Positions 9,107-17,005 of a stretch of 64,000 nt of DNA are shown here, piece by piece. Below the pieces are notes generated by a model. The model ran no database searches, was not told the DNA's origin, and saw nothing but the letters and a program-made list of their open reading frames with translations. This stretch comes from Emticicia sp. CRIBPO (GTDB taxonomy: Bacteria; Bacteroidota; Bacteroidia; Cytophagales; Spirosomataceae): the NCBI RefSeq assembly GCF_009905725.1, contig NZ_JAAAKV010000011.1:144011-208010 (forward strand), given 5' to 3'. The number at the start of each line of letters is the position of its first letter. Position 1 is the stretch's first letter. The position numbers and the translations under genes are program-made.

Positions 9107-9904
9107 ATGGGATACAAAGCAATGCTACCTTCAGCAAGCCTGAAAAAATACATTCTCAACATCTGGGAAGGAGAAATAAAAGCATCTGACAATCAAACGT
9201 TTAAACACATCGCAACGGCCTCGATCAGTCCGCAGCTCTTGTTTTATTACAAAGGAGGTTTCAGACAAGCCGCTGATCCTCAAAAGAGCGGTTTCAGTGC
9301 CGCCACCTATTTTTTCGGCCCGACCAACCAATACGGCGATTACATCACCAATGAAAATGCGGCCATATTCGGGATTCAGTTTTATCCGTATGCCATACCC
9401 TATTTATTCTCCCTGCCTTCTGAAGAACTGATCAACGAAACCGTTGAGTTAAGGCTGTTGCTGGGCAACAAAGGGCATGAACTGGAAGAACGGATATTTA
9501 ACTCCCGGAATTTTGAAGAAAGGGCCGGCATTATCTCAGAGTTCTTTGAAACCCGGCTGAAAGAAATTGCGGAAAAAGATAAAAATATCATCTCCACCAT
9601 TCATTTCATCAATAAGGCGGGCGGAGTGCTCAAGACCGAAAACCTTGCCAGGGAAGCCCATCTTTCTGAAAGACAGTTTGAGAGAAACTTTAAAACGCTC
9701 ACCGGATTTTCACCTAAATCTTATGCCCGCATTGTCAGGTTTGAAAATGCCCTGAACAATTTCCTGGACAACACCCAACCACTGACCGATGTGGCATTGG
9801 CTTCGGGGTACTACGATCAGGCTCATTTTAATCACGATTTCAAACATTTTACCGGTTATACCCCGACAGCTTATTATCAGTCTGTGGCAGAATTGACCAT
9901 CTGA
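9107..9904 (+). CDS. AraC-family transcriptional regulator
   Basis: The C-terminal third (about residues 160-262) is an AraC-type double helix-turn-helix: the first around ENLAREAHLSERQFERNF, the second around DVALASGYYDQAHFNHDFK, ending in the family signature FTGYTPTAY. The N-terminal 150 residues are a sensing domain of the type often found in Bacteroidota AraC proteins; I cannot name a ligand. It stands 80 bases before the UvrA-like gene in the same direction and might regulate it or the acetyltransferase. Confidence 0.9.
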   Translation: MGYKAMLPSASLKKYILNIWEGEIKASDNQTFKHIATASISPQLLFYYKGGFRQAADPQKSGFSAATYFFGPTNQYGDYITNENAAIFGIQFYPYAIPYLFSLPSEELINETVELRLLLGNKGHELEERIFNSRNFEERAGIISEFFETRLKEIAEKDKNIISTIHFINKAGGVLKTENLAREAHLSERQFERNFKTLTGFSPKSYARIVRFENALNNFLDNTQPLTDVALASGYYDQAHFNHDFKHFTGYTPTAYYQSVAELTI

Positions 9905-9948
9905 TGAAGAATGTCGGATATTTACAATTTCGGAAAAACTCCGGAATC

Positions 9949-9956
9949 TAATTTTG
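9949..9956 (+). promoter_or_regulatory. -7 element (TAATTTTG) before the UvrA-like gene
   Basis: TAATTTTG fits TAnnTTTG and lies 28 bases before the ATG at 9985. No clear TTTG is found at the expected distance upstream. Confidence 0.4.
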
Positions 9957-9984
9957 CAATTCAATCAAATCAACTTATCTGACC

Positions 9985-12246
9985 ATGACTGAACATTTCA
10001 TTACGATCAGGGGAGCAAGGGAAAATAATCTCAAAGGCGTATCCCTGCAAATACCTAAACATCAGATCACTGTATTTACCGGGGTATCCGGATCAGGCAA
10101 ATCCTCTATTGTTTTTGACACCATCGCCACTGAGGCACAAAGACAACTCACGGAAACGTACCCGGCTTTTATCCGGAATCTGATGCCAAGGTACAGTAAA
10201 CCTGAAGCAGATTCTATAGAAAACCTCTCCGTGGCCATCGTCATTGACCAGAAAAGAATGGGGGGTAATTCCAGATCCACGCTTGGAACCATCACCGACA
10301 TTTATTCACTGCTCCGTCTTCTTTTTTCAAGATCTGGAAGTCCGCAGGTCGGCCTTGCCAATGCATTCTCATTTAACGACACAGAAGGCATGTGCCCTGA
10401 TTGTGAAGGAATCGGCAAAAAAGTGGTCGTGGACCTGGAAAAAATCATTGACAAGTCAAAATCCCTGAACGATGGGGCCATTTTACTGCCCTTTTTCAAT
10501 GTCGGTTCATGGTATTGGAAAATCATCACCCTCTCCGGCTTCTTTGACAATGACAAAAAACTGAGTGACTACAGTGATGAAGAATGGGAAGTGCTTCTGA
10601 ACGGAAATCCTTCAAAAGTAACCGTAAACTACAGAGGAATGGATTTCAATTCGGACTTTGAAGGGCTGGTTGAGAAATTCACAAGACTTTACATTAAAAA
10701 GGACACCAGCGGCCACTCAGAGGCCACCCGTAATAAAGTAGAGAAGTTTACGACCTCCGGAACATGTCCGACCTGCCGCGGCCTGAGGCTCAACGAAAGA
10801 GCCCTGAGTTGCCAGGTCAACGGCTTTAACATTGCAGAGATGACGGCCATGGAAGTCCAAAACCTTAAAAAAATCATTGACGAAATTGATGATCCGACGG
10901 TTTTACCGGTCGCCGCTTCCGTTTCATTGCAACTGGACCACCTCATCTCTATGGGGCTCGAATATATCAGCCTCAACCGCGAAACCACCACCCTCTCAGG
11001 CGGAGAATCGCAAAGGGTAAAAATGGTGAAACAGCTGGGCAACAACCTGACGGATCTGGTTTATATTTTCGACGAACCCAGCATTGGCTTACACCCGAGG
11101 GATGTACACAGGCTCAATGAGTTACTGCAGAAGCTGAGGGATAAAGGCAATACTGTTTTGGTCGTGGAACATGATCCGGATGTGATCATGATTGCCGACC
11201 ATATTGTAGACGTGGGTCCGCACGCCGGAAAAAAAGGTGGCAAAATCGTTTACGAAGGCTCCTATCAGGATTTATTATCAGCCGACACCCTGACCGGAAA
11301 ATACCTGAAACATTCGGCGGGCTTAAAACCAACGGTTCGTAAAGCCGGTGGACATTTGCAGATTCCCCCGGTAACCGCCAATAACCTGAAAAATGTTTCG
11401 GTCAGTATTCCGCAGCAAGTCATGACTGTGGTCACCGGAGTGGCAGGCTCCGGAAAAAGCACCCTGATCAATCATGCTTTCCTTTCAGCCTATCCTGACG
11501 CCATCTCAATTAACCAGGCGGCAGTAAATACCACAATCCGTTCTAATCCGGCCACTTATACCGGTATCATGGATGAAATCAGGGGGCTTTTTGCGACGGC
11601 CAACAAAGTCAAACCCGCACTGTTCAGCTTTAACTCCAAGGGAGCTTGTACCAATTGCCAGGGCCTTGGATTTACCTCCACAGACCTTGCGTTTATGGAG
11701 AGCGTTCGCACTGTCTGTGAAGTTTGTGAGGGCAAACGGTTCAAGCCTGAGGTACTCGAACTCACCTATCAGGGCAAATCCATCAATGAAGTGCTGTCAC
11801 TTACTTTTGAAGATGCCAATGAGTTTTTCAGCTCTAAAACCTTAAAGAAAGTACTCACTTCTTTATGTGATGTAGGTGTAGGTTACCTGACACTAGGCCA
11901 ACCCCTCAGCACCCTTTCTGGCGGCGAATGCCAGAGAATCAAACTGGCGATGGAATTACATAAAAAAGGAAGTGTGTATGTGATGGATGAGCCCACCACC
12001 GGACTGCACATGTCTGACATCGACAACCTGCTTTATATCCTTAACCGGCTGGTCGACAACGGCAATACCGTGATTGTCATTGAACATAACCTGGAAGTCA
12101 TCAAAAATGCCGACTGGATCATCGACATGGGGCCTGAAGGCGGGAAAAACGGCGGCCAGGTGATTTTCGAAGGCACGCCAACTGAAATTATTCAGTCAGA
12201 TGTGTCGCTGACCGGAAAATATCTCAAAAAATCAATTCATGGTTAA
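9985..12246 (+). CDS. Short UvrA-like ABC ATPase (UvrA2/drug-resistance type)
   Basis: Two UvrA-type ABC halves are present: Walker A GVSGSGKSS at residues 33-41 and GVAGSGKS at 485-492, and signatures LSGGESQR and LSGGECQR. Zinc-binding CxxC pairs include C137/C140 and C261/C264, with two more in the second half. At 753 residues it is about 190 shorter than true UvrA; the segment after the first Walker A that normally holds the UvrB-binding domain is missing. Such short proteins belong to the UvrA2/DrrC-like group linked to tolerance of DNA-binding drugs, so a role in normal excision repair is unlikely. It overlaps the next small gene by eight bases. Confidence 0.88.
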   Translation: MTEHFITIRGARENNLKGVSLQIPKHQITVFTGVSGSGKSSIVFDTIATEAQRQLTETYPAFIRNLMPRYSKPEADSIENLSVAIVIDQKRMGGNSRSTLGTITDIYSLLRLLFSRSGSPQVGLANAFSFNDTEGMCPDCEGIGKKVVVDLEKIIDKSKSLNDGAILLPFFNVGSWYWKIITLSGFFDNDKKLSDYSDEEWEVLLNGNPSKVTVNYRGMDFNSDFEGLVEKFTRLYIKKDTSGHSEATRNKVEKFTTSGTCPTCRGLRLNERALSCQVNGFNIAEMTAMEVQNLKKIIDEIDDPTVLPVAASVSLQLDHLISMGLEYISLNRETTTLSGGESQRVKMVKQLGNNLTDLVYIFDEPSIGLHPRDVHRLNELLQKLRDKGNTVLVVEHDPDVIMIADHIVDVGPHAGKKGGKIVYEGSYQDLLSADTLTGKYLKHSAGLKPTVRKAGGHLQIPPVTANNLKNVSVSIPQQVMTVVTGVAGSGKSTLINHAFLSAYPDAISINQAAVNTTIRSNPATYTGIMDEIRGLFATANKVKPALFSFNSKGACTNCQGLGFTSTDLAFMESVRTVCEVCEGKRFKPEVLELTYQGKSINEVLSLTFEDANEFFSSKTLKKVLTSLCDVGVGYLTLGQPLSTLSGGECQRIKLAMELHKKGSVYVMDEPTTGLHMSDIDNLLYILNRLVDNGNTVIVIEHNLEVIKNADWIIDMGPEGGKNGGQVIFEGTPTEIIQSDVSLTGKYLKKSIHG

Positions 12247-12448
12247 GGTATTTAAAACCAGTATAAAAACGAAAAAACAAGCCAGGGAAATCCTCAGCGT
12301 TATTGCTGAGGTATTTCCGGACGCCAATGCCAGTTTTGACCTGGAAGATTGTGACAAAATACTGCGGATTGATTCGGAATCGGTCAACAGCGAACCGCTT
12401 ATACAAATTCTCTCGGAAGCCGGATTTTCCGGGATTGAACTAGAGTAG
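12239..12448 (+). CDS. Small hypothetical protein, 69 residues, coupled to the UvrA-like gene
   Basis: The start codon lies eight bases inside the end of the UvrA-like gene, suggesting translational coupling. The sequence alternates strand, helix, strand, strand, helix, strand, like a ferredoxin/HMA-type small fold, but lacks the metal-binding CxxC of heavy-metal-associated domains. Function is unknown; it may partner the ATPase or be a generic small binding domain. Confidence 0.75.
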   Translation: MVKVFKTSIKTKKQAREILSVIAEVFPDANASFDLEDCDKILRIDSESVNSEPLIQILSEAGFSGIELE

Positions 12449-12478
12449 AAACATTCACCTTATAACGTAATAAACAAC

Positions 12479-13213
12479 ATGAAGACAGAGGTAACCATCC
12501 CTATCCTGCCTTGTAACTCTATTGATAAAATTCTTGAGTTTTATCAGGCTTTGGGTTTCGCGGTAACTTATCAGCAAAAAAAGCCCAATACCTATGCCGT
12601 TGTTAAATTGCGGGGTATCGAGCTTCACTTTTTTGTATTGAAAGCCCTCCAGCCAGAAAGGAATTACAGCACCTGTTATGTGTTGGTTCATAACATTGAT
12701 GAGCTTTACGAATCATTTGTTTCAGGGCTGAGAAACCTCACTGGAAAACTTCCTGTCAAAGGGATTCCGCGTATTAATCCTTTGAAAGACATGCCCTCCT
12801 ACGGCGTCAGGCAATTCATTGTTATTGACCCCGCCGGAAACTACATCCGGATCGGGCAACCGATCGAAAAAACAGACGACCCGAATTTCAGGGAAAACAA
12901 CCCGGACAACAGGGCAGCCAATGTATCAGCCCTGGCCAAAGCCCACGACCTGGCTACCCGCCTGGCCGATGGTAAAGGCGACCACGCAGCCGCCGCCAGG
13001 GTATTAGACAAAGCTATGGAAACAGAAGAAAATTTCGAAAATATTGATTTGCTCAGGATACTCATTTTAAGACTGGATATGGCGATCAGGCTCGAAGAGC
13101 AGGATAAAGCTTCATTATTACTTAATTCAACAAACCAGCTTATCAAACAAATTGATGCAGCAAGCATCGCCGAGGAACTGAGGCTTCTTGAGGCATTGAA
13201 AACACTACTATGA
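12479..13213 (+). CDS. VOC-superfamily protein (glyoxalase/bleomycin-resistance fold) with helical C-terminus
   Basis: Residues 1-125 follow the VOC pattern of paired beta-alpha-beta-beta-beta units: it opens with TEVTIPILPCNSIDKILEFY and ends with FIVIDPAGNYIRIGQ. Bleomycin-resistance proteins with this fold bind the drug without modifying it; other VOC members are metal enzymes. Residues 140-244 form an extra alpha-helical part, with two antiparallel helix pairs that look TPR-like. The extension is not typical of simple bleomycin-binding proteins. It starts 31 bases after the 69-residue gene and may share its transcript. Confidence 0.8.
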   Translation: MKTEVTIPILPCNSIDKILEFYQALGFAVTYQQKKPNTYAVVKLRGIELHFFVLKALQPERNYSTCYVLVHNIDELYESFVSGLRNLTGKLPVKGIPRINPLKDMPSYGVRQFIVIDPAGNYIRIGQPIEKTDDPNFRENNPDNRAANVSALAKAHDLATRLADGKGDHAAAARVLDKAMETEENFENIDLLRILILRLDMAIRLEEQDKASLLLNSTNQLIKQIDAASIAEELRLLEALKTLL

Positions 13214-13293
13214 TTTCCAAGAATTTTAGCATTTTACTTTTTCTGAGGACTAAAATTTCGGAATTCTACAAAAAGCGAATATAATTGCACATA

Positions 13294-13327
13294 TTTACGA
13301 GGGAGGCATGGATGCCTCCCTCGTAAA
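13294..13327. repeat. Perfect inverted repeat, 16-bp arms, upstream of the transposase
   Basis: Arms 13294-13309 and 13312-13327 are perfect complements around a two-base centre (GG). It lies 46 bases before the transposase ATG and is the first of four palindromes in and around this gene. Confidence 0.85.
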
Positions 13328-13337
13328 ATAAATGTAC

Positions 13338-13359
13338 CTGCGTGCCTCGAGGCACGCAG
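13338..13359. repeat. Perfect 22-bp palindrome just before the transposase
   Basis: Half-site CTGCGTGCCTC is followed directly by its reverse complement. The core CGTGCCTCGAGGCACG is identical to that of the palindrome inside the gene at 13640-13663 and nearly so to that at 13892-13917. It ends 13 bases before the ATG. Confidence 0.88.
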
Positions 13360-13372
13360 AAAGCTAAATCAC

Positions 13373-14020
13373 ATGAACAACAAGACCCGCAAACGCTTCC
13401 GGCTTGCCGGATACGACTACTCCCAAAACGGAGCTTACTTCATTACGATTGTCACCAAAAACCGTATTCCCTTCTTCGGCGAAATACGCAACAAAGAAAT
13501 GTTATTGTCGCACATCGGCGATTTTGTTGAACGCAATTTTTTAATCATTCAGGAAAAACTGGAGGCAATTAAGGTAGATGAATATGTCATTATGCCGGAT
13601 CATCTGCATTTGATCATAAGCATCAATAAAACACAAGGAGGTTCGTGCCTCGAGGCACGAACCCGCCCCGATTCACACAGACCCGGAATAAGACCATTGC
13701 AAAAAGAATCGGTATCGTCATTTATTAATCATCTGAAAGGAAAAATAAAAAGATGGTGCAATGAGAACGGCTTCAAGGATTTCGAATGGCATACCAGGTT
13801 TCATGACAGGATCATCAGAGATGAGATATCCTATTTTTATATCACAAGATTATATCCAAAACAATATCAACAACTGGAGGAATGGGAGGTAAATTTCGTG
13901 CCTCAAGGCACGAAATTACCTAATATGCAAATCCGTCTTCAATTTGATGGTCTCATAGCCTTTGCCCCTTCTCTTGTTTTCGATAATATCAAGGAGGATT
14001 TCGGCGGCGGTCTGGCCTAA
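13373..14020 (+). CDS. REP-associated tyrosine transposase (IS200-like, Y1_Tnp)
   Basis: The first 170 residues are a Y1 transposase domain: the N-terminal RLAGYDYSQNGAYFITI pattern, the HUH motif within MPDHLHLII (His77, His79), and FHDRIIRDEISYFY, where Tyr154 or Tyr156 would be the catalytic tyrosine. The usual YIxxNPxxW ending is altered (LYPKQY). Residues 175-215 are read through a palindrome and then antisense to the end of the LacI gene, so the authentic C-terminus was probably nearer residue 172. A palindrome interrupts the frame at residues 90-97. Flanking palindromes indicate a RAYT-type gene acting on REP-like hairpins. Activity is doubtful given the altered C-terminus. Confidence 0.82.
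   Translation: MNNKTRKRFRLAGYDYSQNGAYFITIVTKNRIPFFGEIRNKEMLLSHIGDFVERNFLIIQEKLEAIKVDEYVIMPDHLHLIISINKTQGGSCLEARTRPDSHRPGIRPLQKESVSSFINHLKGKIKRWCNENGFKDFEWHTRFHDRIIRDEISYFYITRLYPKQYQQLEEWEVNFVPQGTKLPNMQIRLQFDGLIAFAPSLVFDNIKEDFGGGLA
13640..13663. repeat. Perfect 24-bp palindrome inside the transposase coding sequence
   Basis: Half-site GGTTCGTGCCTC is followed directly by its reverse complement. It stays in frame and encodes a GSCLEART-like insert between the HUH motif and the downstream helix, a place where family members usually have a short loop. Confidence 0.88.
13892..13917. repeat. Inverted repeat (12-bp arms) between transposase and LacI gene ends
   Basis: Arms AATTTCGTGCCT and its complement surround CA. 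The right arm runs into the stop codon of the minus-strand LacI gene. It may act as a bidirectional transcription end or mark the 3' boundary of the element. Confidence 0.8.
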
Positions 14021-14911
14021 TTCGAGGGCGGGCTGCACGATGGTGCTCAGAGGCGGCTCAAGCAAATGGGCCACGTTGAGATTGGTAAATCCAAAGAACA
14101 TCACATCTTTAGGCAATTCTATGATTTTCTTTTTGTGTGCTTCATAACAATTGAGGGCAAGACGGTCGCTGGCGGTAAAAAAAGCATCCGGCTGATAGTT
14201 TTTAATCAGGGAATCGATGGCATTGAAGGCTTCTTCAGGAGAAAAATAACAAAACTTAATCAGTTCCTCCCTGATGGGCAGGCCATACTTTTCCAACGCC
14301 GCCTTATACCCGGCCAGACGCTCCTGGGTGATAGAGAGTACCGGCGGACTCGTAATATGGGCTATTGTTCTTTTGCCTTGCTGAATCATATATTCCGTAG
14401 CCCTGAACGCACCGTCAAAATTATCTGCCACCACCTTGTGAGCGTCGGTAATTTCGGGTACCCTATCAAAATATACTACCGGAAAATTGTTCTCCCTGTA
14501 ATTCTCAATATGGTTAACGTCACGGGTTGATCCCGACAATGAAATCAGTAATCCGTCAACTTTACGGGCAAAAAGGTGCTGAACATTCACCATCTCCCGC
14601 TCATAAGATTCATGACTCTGAAAAATCACGACATGATACCCACGGTTATAGGCAATATTCTCTATTCCGTTAATGGCTTGTGAAAAGAAGTTGTTGGCAA
14701 TTTCAGGTACAATCACGCCAATGGCCCGGCTCCGGTTTTCTTTCAGGCTCAGGGCGATGGGATTAGGCCTGTAATTCATTTTTTCTGCGTATTCCATCAC
14801 CAGCTTCTTCGTCTCGGTATTGATCTCATAACTACCTCTAAGGGCTCTTGATACCGTAGATGTAGAAATATTCAGGGCCTTCGCTATGTCTTTTATGGTG
14901 ATTGGTTCCAC
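13916..14911 (-). CDS. LacI-family transcriptional regulator (candidate pectin/uronate regulator)
   Basis: An N-terminal LacI helix-turn-helix is clear (TIKDIAKALNISTSTVSRAL, residues 4-23, then the hinge YRPNPIALSL), followed by a periplasmic-binding-protein-like sensor domain to residue 331. The start is a GTG at 14911; no ATG lies before the helix-turn-helix. It is divergent from kduD, and the gap holds a 32-nt inverted-repeat element that recurs before kdgF. This placement suggests control of the uronate genes, with a sugar acid such as KDG or an unsaturated uronide as effector; that is inference. The 3' end overlaps the transposase frame by 105 bases. Confidence 0.93.
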   Translation of the reverse strand: MEPITIKDIAKALNISTSTVSRALRGSYEINTETKKLVMEYAEKMNYRPNPIALSLKENRSRAIGVIVPEIANNFFSQAINGIENIAYNRGYHVVIFQSHESYEREMVNVQHLFARKVDGLLISLSGSTRDVNHIENYRENNFPVVYFDRVPEITDAHKVVADNFDGAFRATEYMIQQGKRTIAHITSPPVLSITQERLAGYKAALEKYGLPIREELIKFCYFSPEEAFNAIDSLIKNYQPDAFFTASDRLALNCYEAHKKKIIELPKDVMFFGFTNLNVAHLLEPPLSTIVQPALELGQTAAEILLDIIENKRRGKGYETIKLKTDLHIR

Positions 14912-15031
14912 GCAAAATCTTGTTTAAATACAATTCTAACAGAACACTCAAATTGTGTTTAGTCTCATGTAAATATAGCTTATCCGGGGGTATATGTCAA
15001 TAAATTGCTATTATTTCTTCGTTTTGAACCG

Positions 15032-15063
15032 AATGGCATCGTTCCCGACAACGATTGCATAAA
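15032..15063. promoter_or_regulatory. Candidate LacI-type operator, copy A
   Basis: This 32-nt segment matches 29315-29346 at 29 positions. Its centre CGTTCCCGACAACG is an inverted repeat of CGTT/AACG, as expected for a LacI-family dimer. It sits 121 bases from the LacI start and 183 bases before kduD. Confidence 0.65.
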
Positions 15064-15203
15064 ATTTTACAAGAATTTGTTTGTTTTGTTATAGAATGAG
15101 GTTTAATCTTACAATAGATTATGGTTGAACCCACTAAGAATTATTTAAAGAAATTCATAGGAAAAATCATACTTTTAATCAGGTTAATTCGGTTAAATTC
15201 AAA

Positions 15204-15235
15204 TCCCATCCTTAAATTTAGGATGGGAATTTTTT
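15204..15235 (+). terminator. Terminator-like hairpin in the kduD leader
   Basis: Arms TCCCATCCT (15204-15212) and AGGATGGGA (15220-15228) enclose a seven-base AT loop and are followed by six Ts (15230-15235). It lies only 10 bases before the kduD ATG, so it may be a leader attenuator or the end of a short leader RNA. Confidence 0.6.
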
Positions 15236-15245
15236 AAAACATAAT

Positions 15246-16007
15246 ATGACAGATTTCGGTTTAGGAAATAAAATTGCATTAGTTACAGGTTGTAATCGCG
15301 GAATAGGAAAAGCCATCGCCGAAGGGCTGGCAGAGGCAGGTGCCGACATCATCGGTGTTTCAGGTAGCCTTCCGGTACAGGGTTCAGAGGTTCAGAACGC
15401 AGTAGAAGCATCAGGAAGGAAATTCTGGGCCTACCAGGCCGACTTCGGAGACAGGGCTTCTATCTACGCATTTCTTGAAAAAGTGAAAAATGATCACCCG
15501 GTCGTCGACATACTGATCAACAATGCCGGGACCATACTCAGAACCCCTGCAGCCGAACACCCCGACGACATGTGGGACAAAGTCATTAACATCAACCTGG
15601 ACGCCCAGTTCATCATTACCCGTGAAATCGGGAAACGAATGATTGAAAGAGGCTCAGGTAAAGTTATCTTTACGGCTTCATTGCTGACTTTCCAGGGAGG
15701 TATCAATGTGCCCGGCTATGCCGCCAGCAAAGGTGCGGTCGGCAGCCTGGTGAAGGCATTTGCCAACGAATGGGGATCCAAAGGCGTGAATGTCAACGCC
15801 ATTGCCCCGGGATACATCGCCACGGACAATACCGAGGCCCTGAGAAACGACCCTGAGAGAAGCAAATCTATACTGGACAGGATCCCGGCGGGACGCTGGG
15901 GACAGCCTGAAGACTTTAAAGGCCCGGCGGTGTTTCTGGCTTCAAAAGCTTCTGATTATATCCACGGCACTATTCTGACCGTCGACGGCGGATGGATGGG
16001 CCGTTAA
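15246..16007 (+). CDS. kduD: 2-dehydro-3-deoxy-D-gluconate 5-dehydrogenase
   Basis: A classical 253-residue short-chain dehydrogenase: nucleotide motif TGCNRGIG near residues 15-22, NNAG around 92-95, and the catalytic Tyr/Lys in YAASK near 158-162. From memory it matches KduD closely in the TASLLTFQGGINVPGYAASKGAV region, VNAIAPGYIATDNT, and the end ILDRIPAGRWGQPEDF and VDGGW. KduD interconverts 2,5-diketo-3-deoxygluconate (DKII) and 2-keto-3-deoxygluconate using NAD(H), in the cytoplasm. kduI follows 53 bases later. A terminator-like leader hairpin suggests extra control. Confidence 0.95.
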   Translation: MTDFGLGNKIALVTGCNRGIGKAIAEGLAEAGADIIGVSGSLPVQGSEVQNAVEASGRKFWAYQADFGDRASIYAFLEKVKNDHPVVDILINNAGTILRTPAAEHPDDMWDKVININLDAQFIITREIGKRMIERGSGKVIFTASLLTFQGGINVPGYAASKGAVGSLVKAFANEWGSKGVNVNAIAPGYIATDNTEALRNDPERSKSILDRIPAGRWGQPEDFKGPAVFLASKASDYIHGTILTVDGGWMGR

Positions 16008-16060
16008 TTTGATTACTCCATTCAAACCGGATTATATTTAACCTGAAAAAACAACAAAAA

Positions 16061-16891
16061 ATGCAGAGCAGATACGAAAGCAGTCCACGCGAGGTGGAAA
16101 GAATGAATACCAAAGAGTTGAGAGAGAACTTCCTGGTGGAACAACTTTTCTGGGACGATTCGGTTGAGTTGGTTTACACCCACTACGAAAGGCTGATACT
16201 CGGTGGCGTCAAGCCCGTTAAAACGCAGGTGACCCTTCAGACTTACGACGACCTGAAAAGTGAGTACTTCCTTGAAAGAAGAGAAATAGGTATTATCAAC
16301 GTCGGTGGCCCCGGTTCGGTAAAAGCTGACGGACAGGATTTTGCAGCAGAAAAATTAAGTTGTGTTTACCTGGGCAAAGGCACCAAAGAAGTAATATTTT
16401 CATCCGATTCGGCTGAGAATCCGGCCTTATTTTTTGTATTGTCAAGCCCGGCACACAAAGAATACCCCAACAGGGTTTTCACGAAAGAAGATGCTTCTCC
16501 GGTAACCCTCGGTTCCCCGGAAACGTCAAATCACAGGACGATTTATAAATACATCCACAAAGACGGCATCGACAGCTGTCAGCTCGTCATGGGCCTTACC
16601 GTCCTGAAATCAGGCAGCATCTGGAACACCATGCCTCCGCATGTACACGACAGGAGATCTGAAGTGTATTGTTACTTTGATGTACCTGAAAACCAGGGTG
16701 TCATGCACTTTATGGGCAAGCCTGACGAAACCCGCCACATGTGGATTCAGAACCACCAGGCGATCATTTCTCCACCATGGTCTATCCACTCCGGTGCCGG
16801 ATCGGCCAATTATTCCTTTATCTGGGGTATGGGAGGTGAAAACAAAGACTTTACCGACATGGATTTTGTCAATCTGAACGAACTCAGATAA
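16061..16891 (+). CDS. kduI: 5-dehydro-4-deoxy-D-glucuronate isomerase
   Basis: A 276-residue KduI with double cupin fold. The zinc ligands are visible as His194, His196, Glu201 in MPPHVHDRRSEVY and His243 in WSIHSGAG, almost the numbering of the E. coli enzyme. It isomerises 5-keto-4-deoxyuronate (DKI), formed from unsaturated galacturonate, into DKII, the substrate of KduD. The start at 16061 matches the usual N-terminal length. It forms an operon with kduD; a terminator-like hairpin follows. Confidence 0.96.
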   Translation: MQSRYESSPREVERMNTKELRENFLVEQLFWDDSVELVYTHYERLILGGVKPVKTQVTLQTYDDLKSEYFLERREIGIINVGGPGSVKADGQDFAAEKLSCVYLGKGTKEVIFSSDSAENPALFFVLSSPAHKEYPNRVFTKEDASPVTLGSPETSNHRTIYKYIHKDGIDSCQLVMGLTVLKSGSIWNTMPPHVHDRRSEVYCYFDVPENQGVMHFMGKPDETRHMWIQNHQAIISPPWSIHSGAGSANYSFIWGMGGENKDFTDMDFVNLNELR

Positions 16892-16942
16892 CAATTCATT
16901 TCAAAAATATACGCTATTCCAATTCTAATCTGATCTCAAAAG

Positions 16943-16973
16943 GGCTGTAAGGATTTTCCTTATGGCCTCTTTT
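16943..16973 (+). terminator. Probable intrinsic terminator after kduI
   Basis: Arms 16943-16953 (GGCTGTAAGGA) and 16957-16967 pair over 11 positions with two G-T wobbles and a three-base loop, followed by TCTTTT. It separates kduDI from the CE12-GH28 gene. Confidence 0.55.
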
Positions 16974-17005
16974 ATGAAAATCCGGCTCATTTAACCTTGA
17001 CAAAC

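Larger units (their letters stand above)
14912..15245. other. 334-base divergent regulatory region between lacI and kduD
   Basis: No gene is seen. It contains the candidate operator at 15032-15063 and a terminator-like hairpin at 15204-15235 immediately before kduD. The rest is AT-rich. Confidence 0.7.

Noticed and set aside
13221..13258. Possible weak hairpin after the VOC gene (GAATTTTAG and CTAAAATTT)
   Set aside because: AT-only arms with a 20-base loop and no T-run; not convincing as a terminator.
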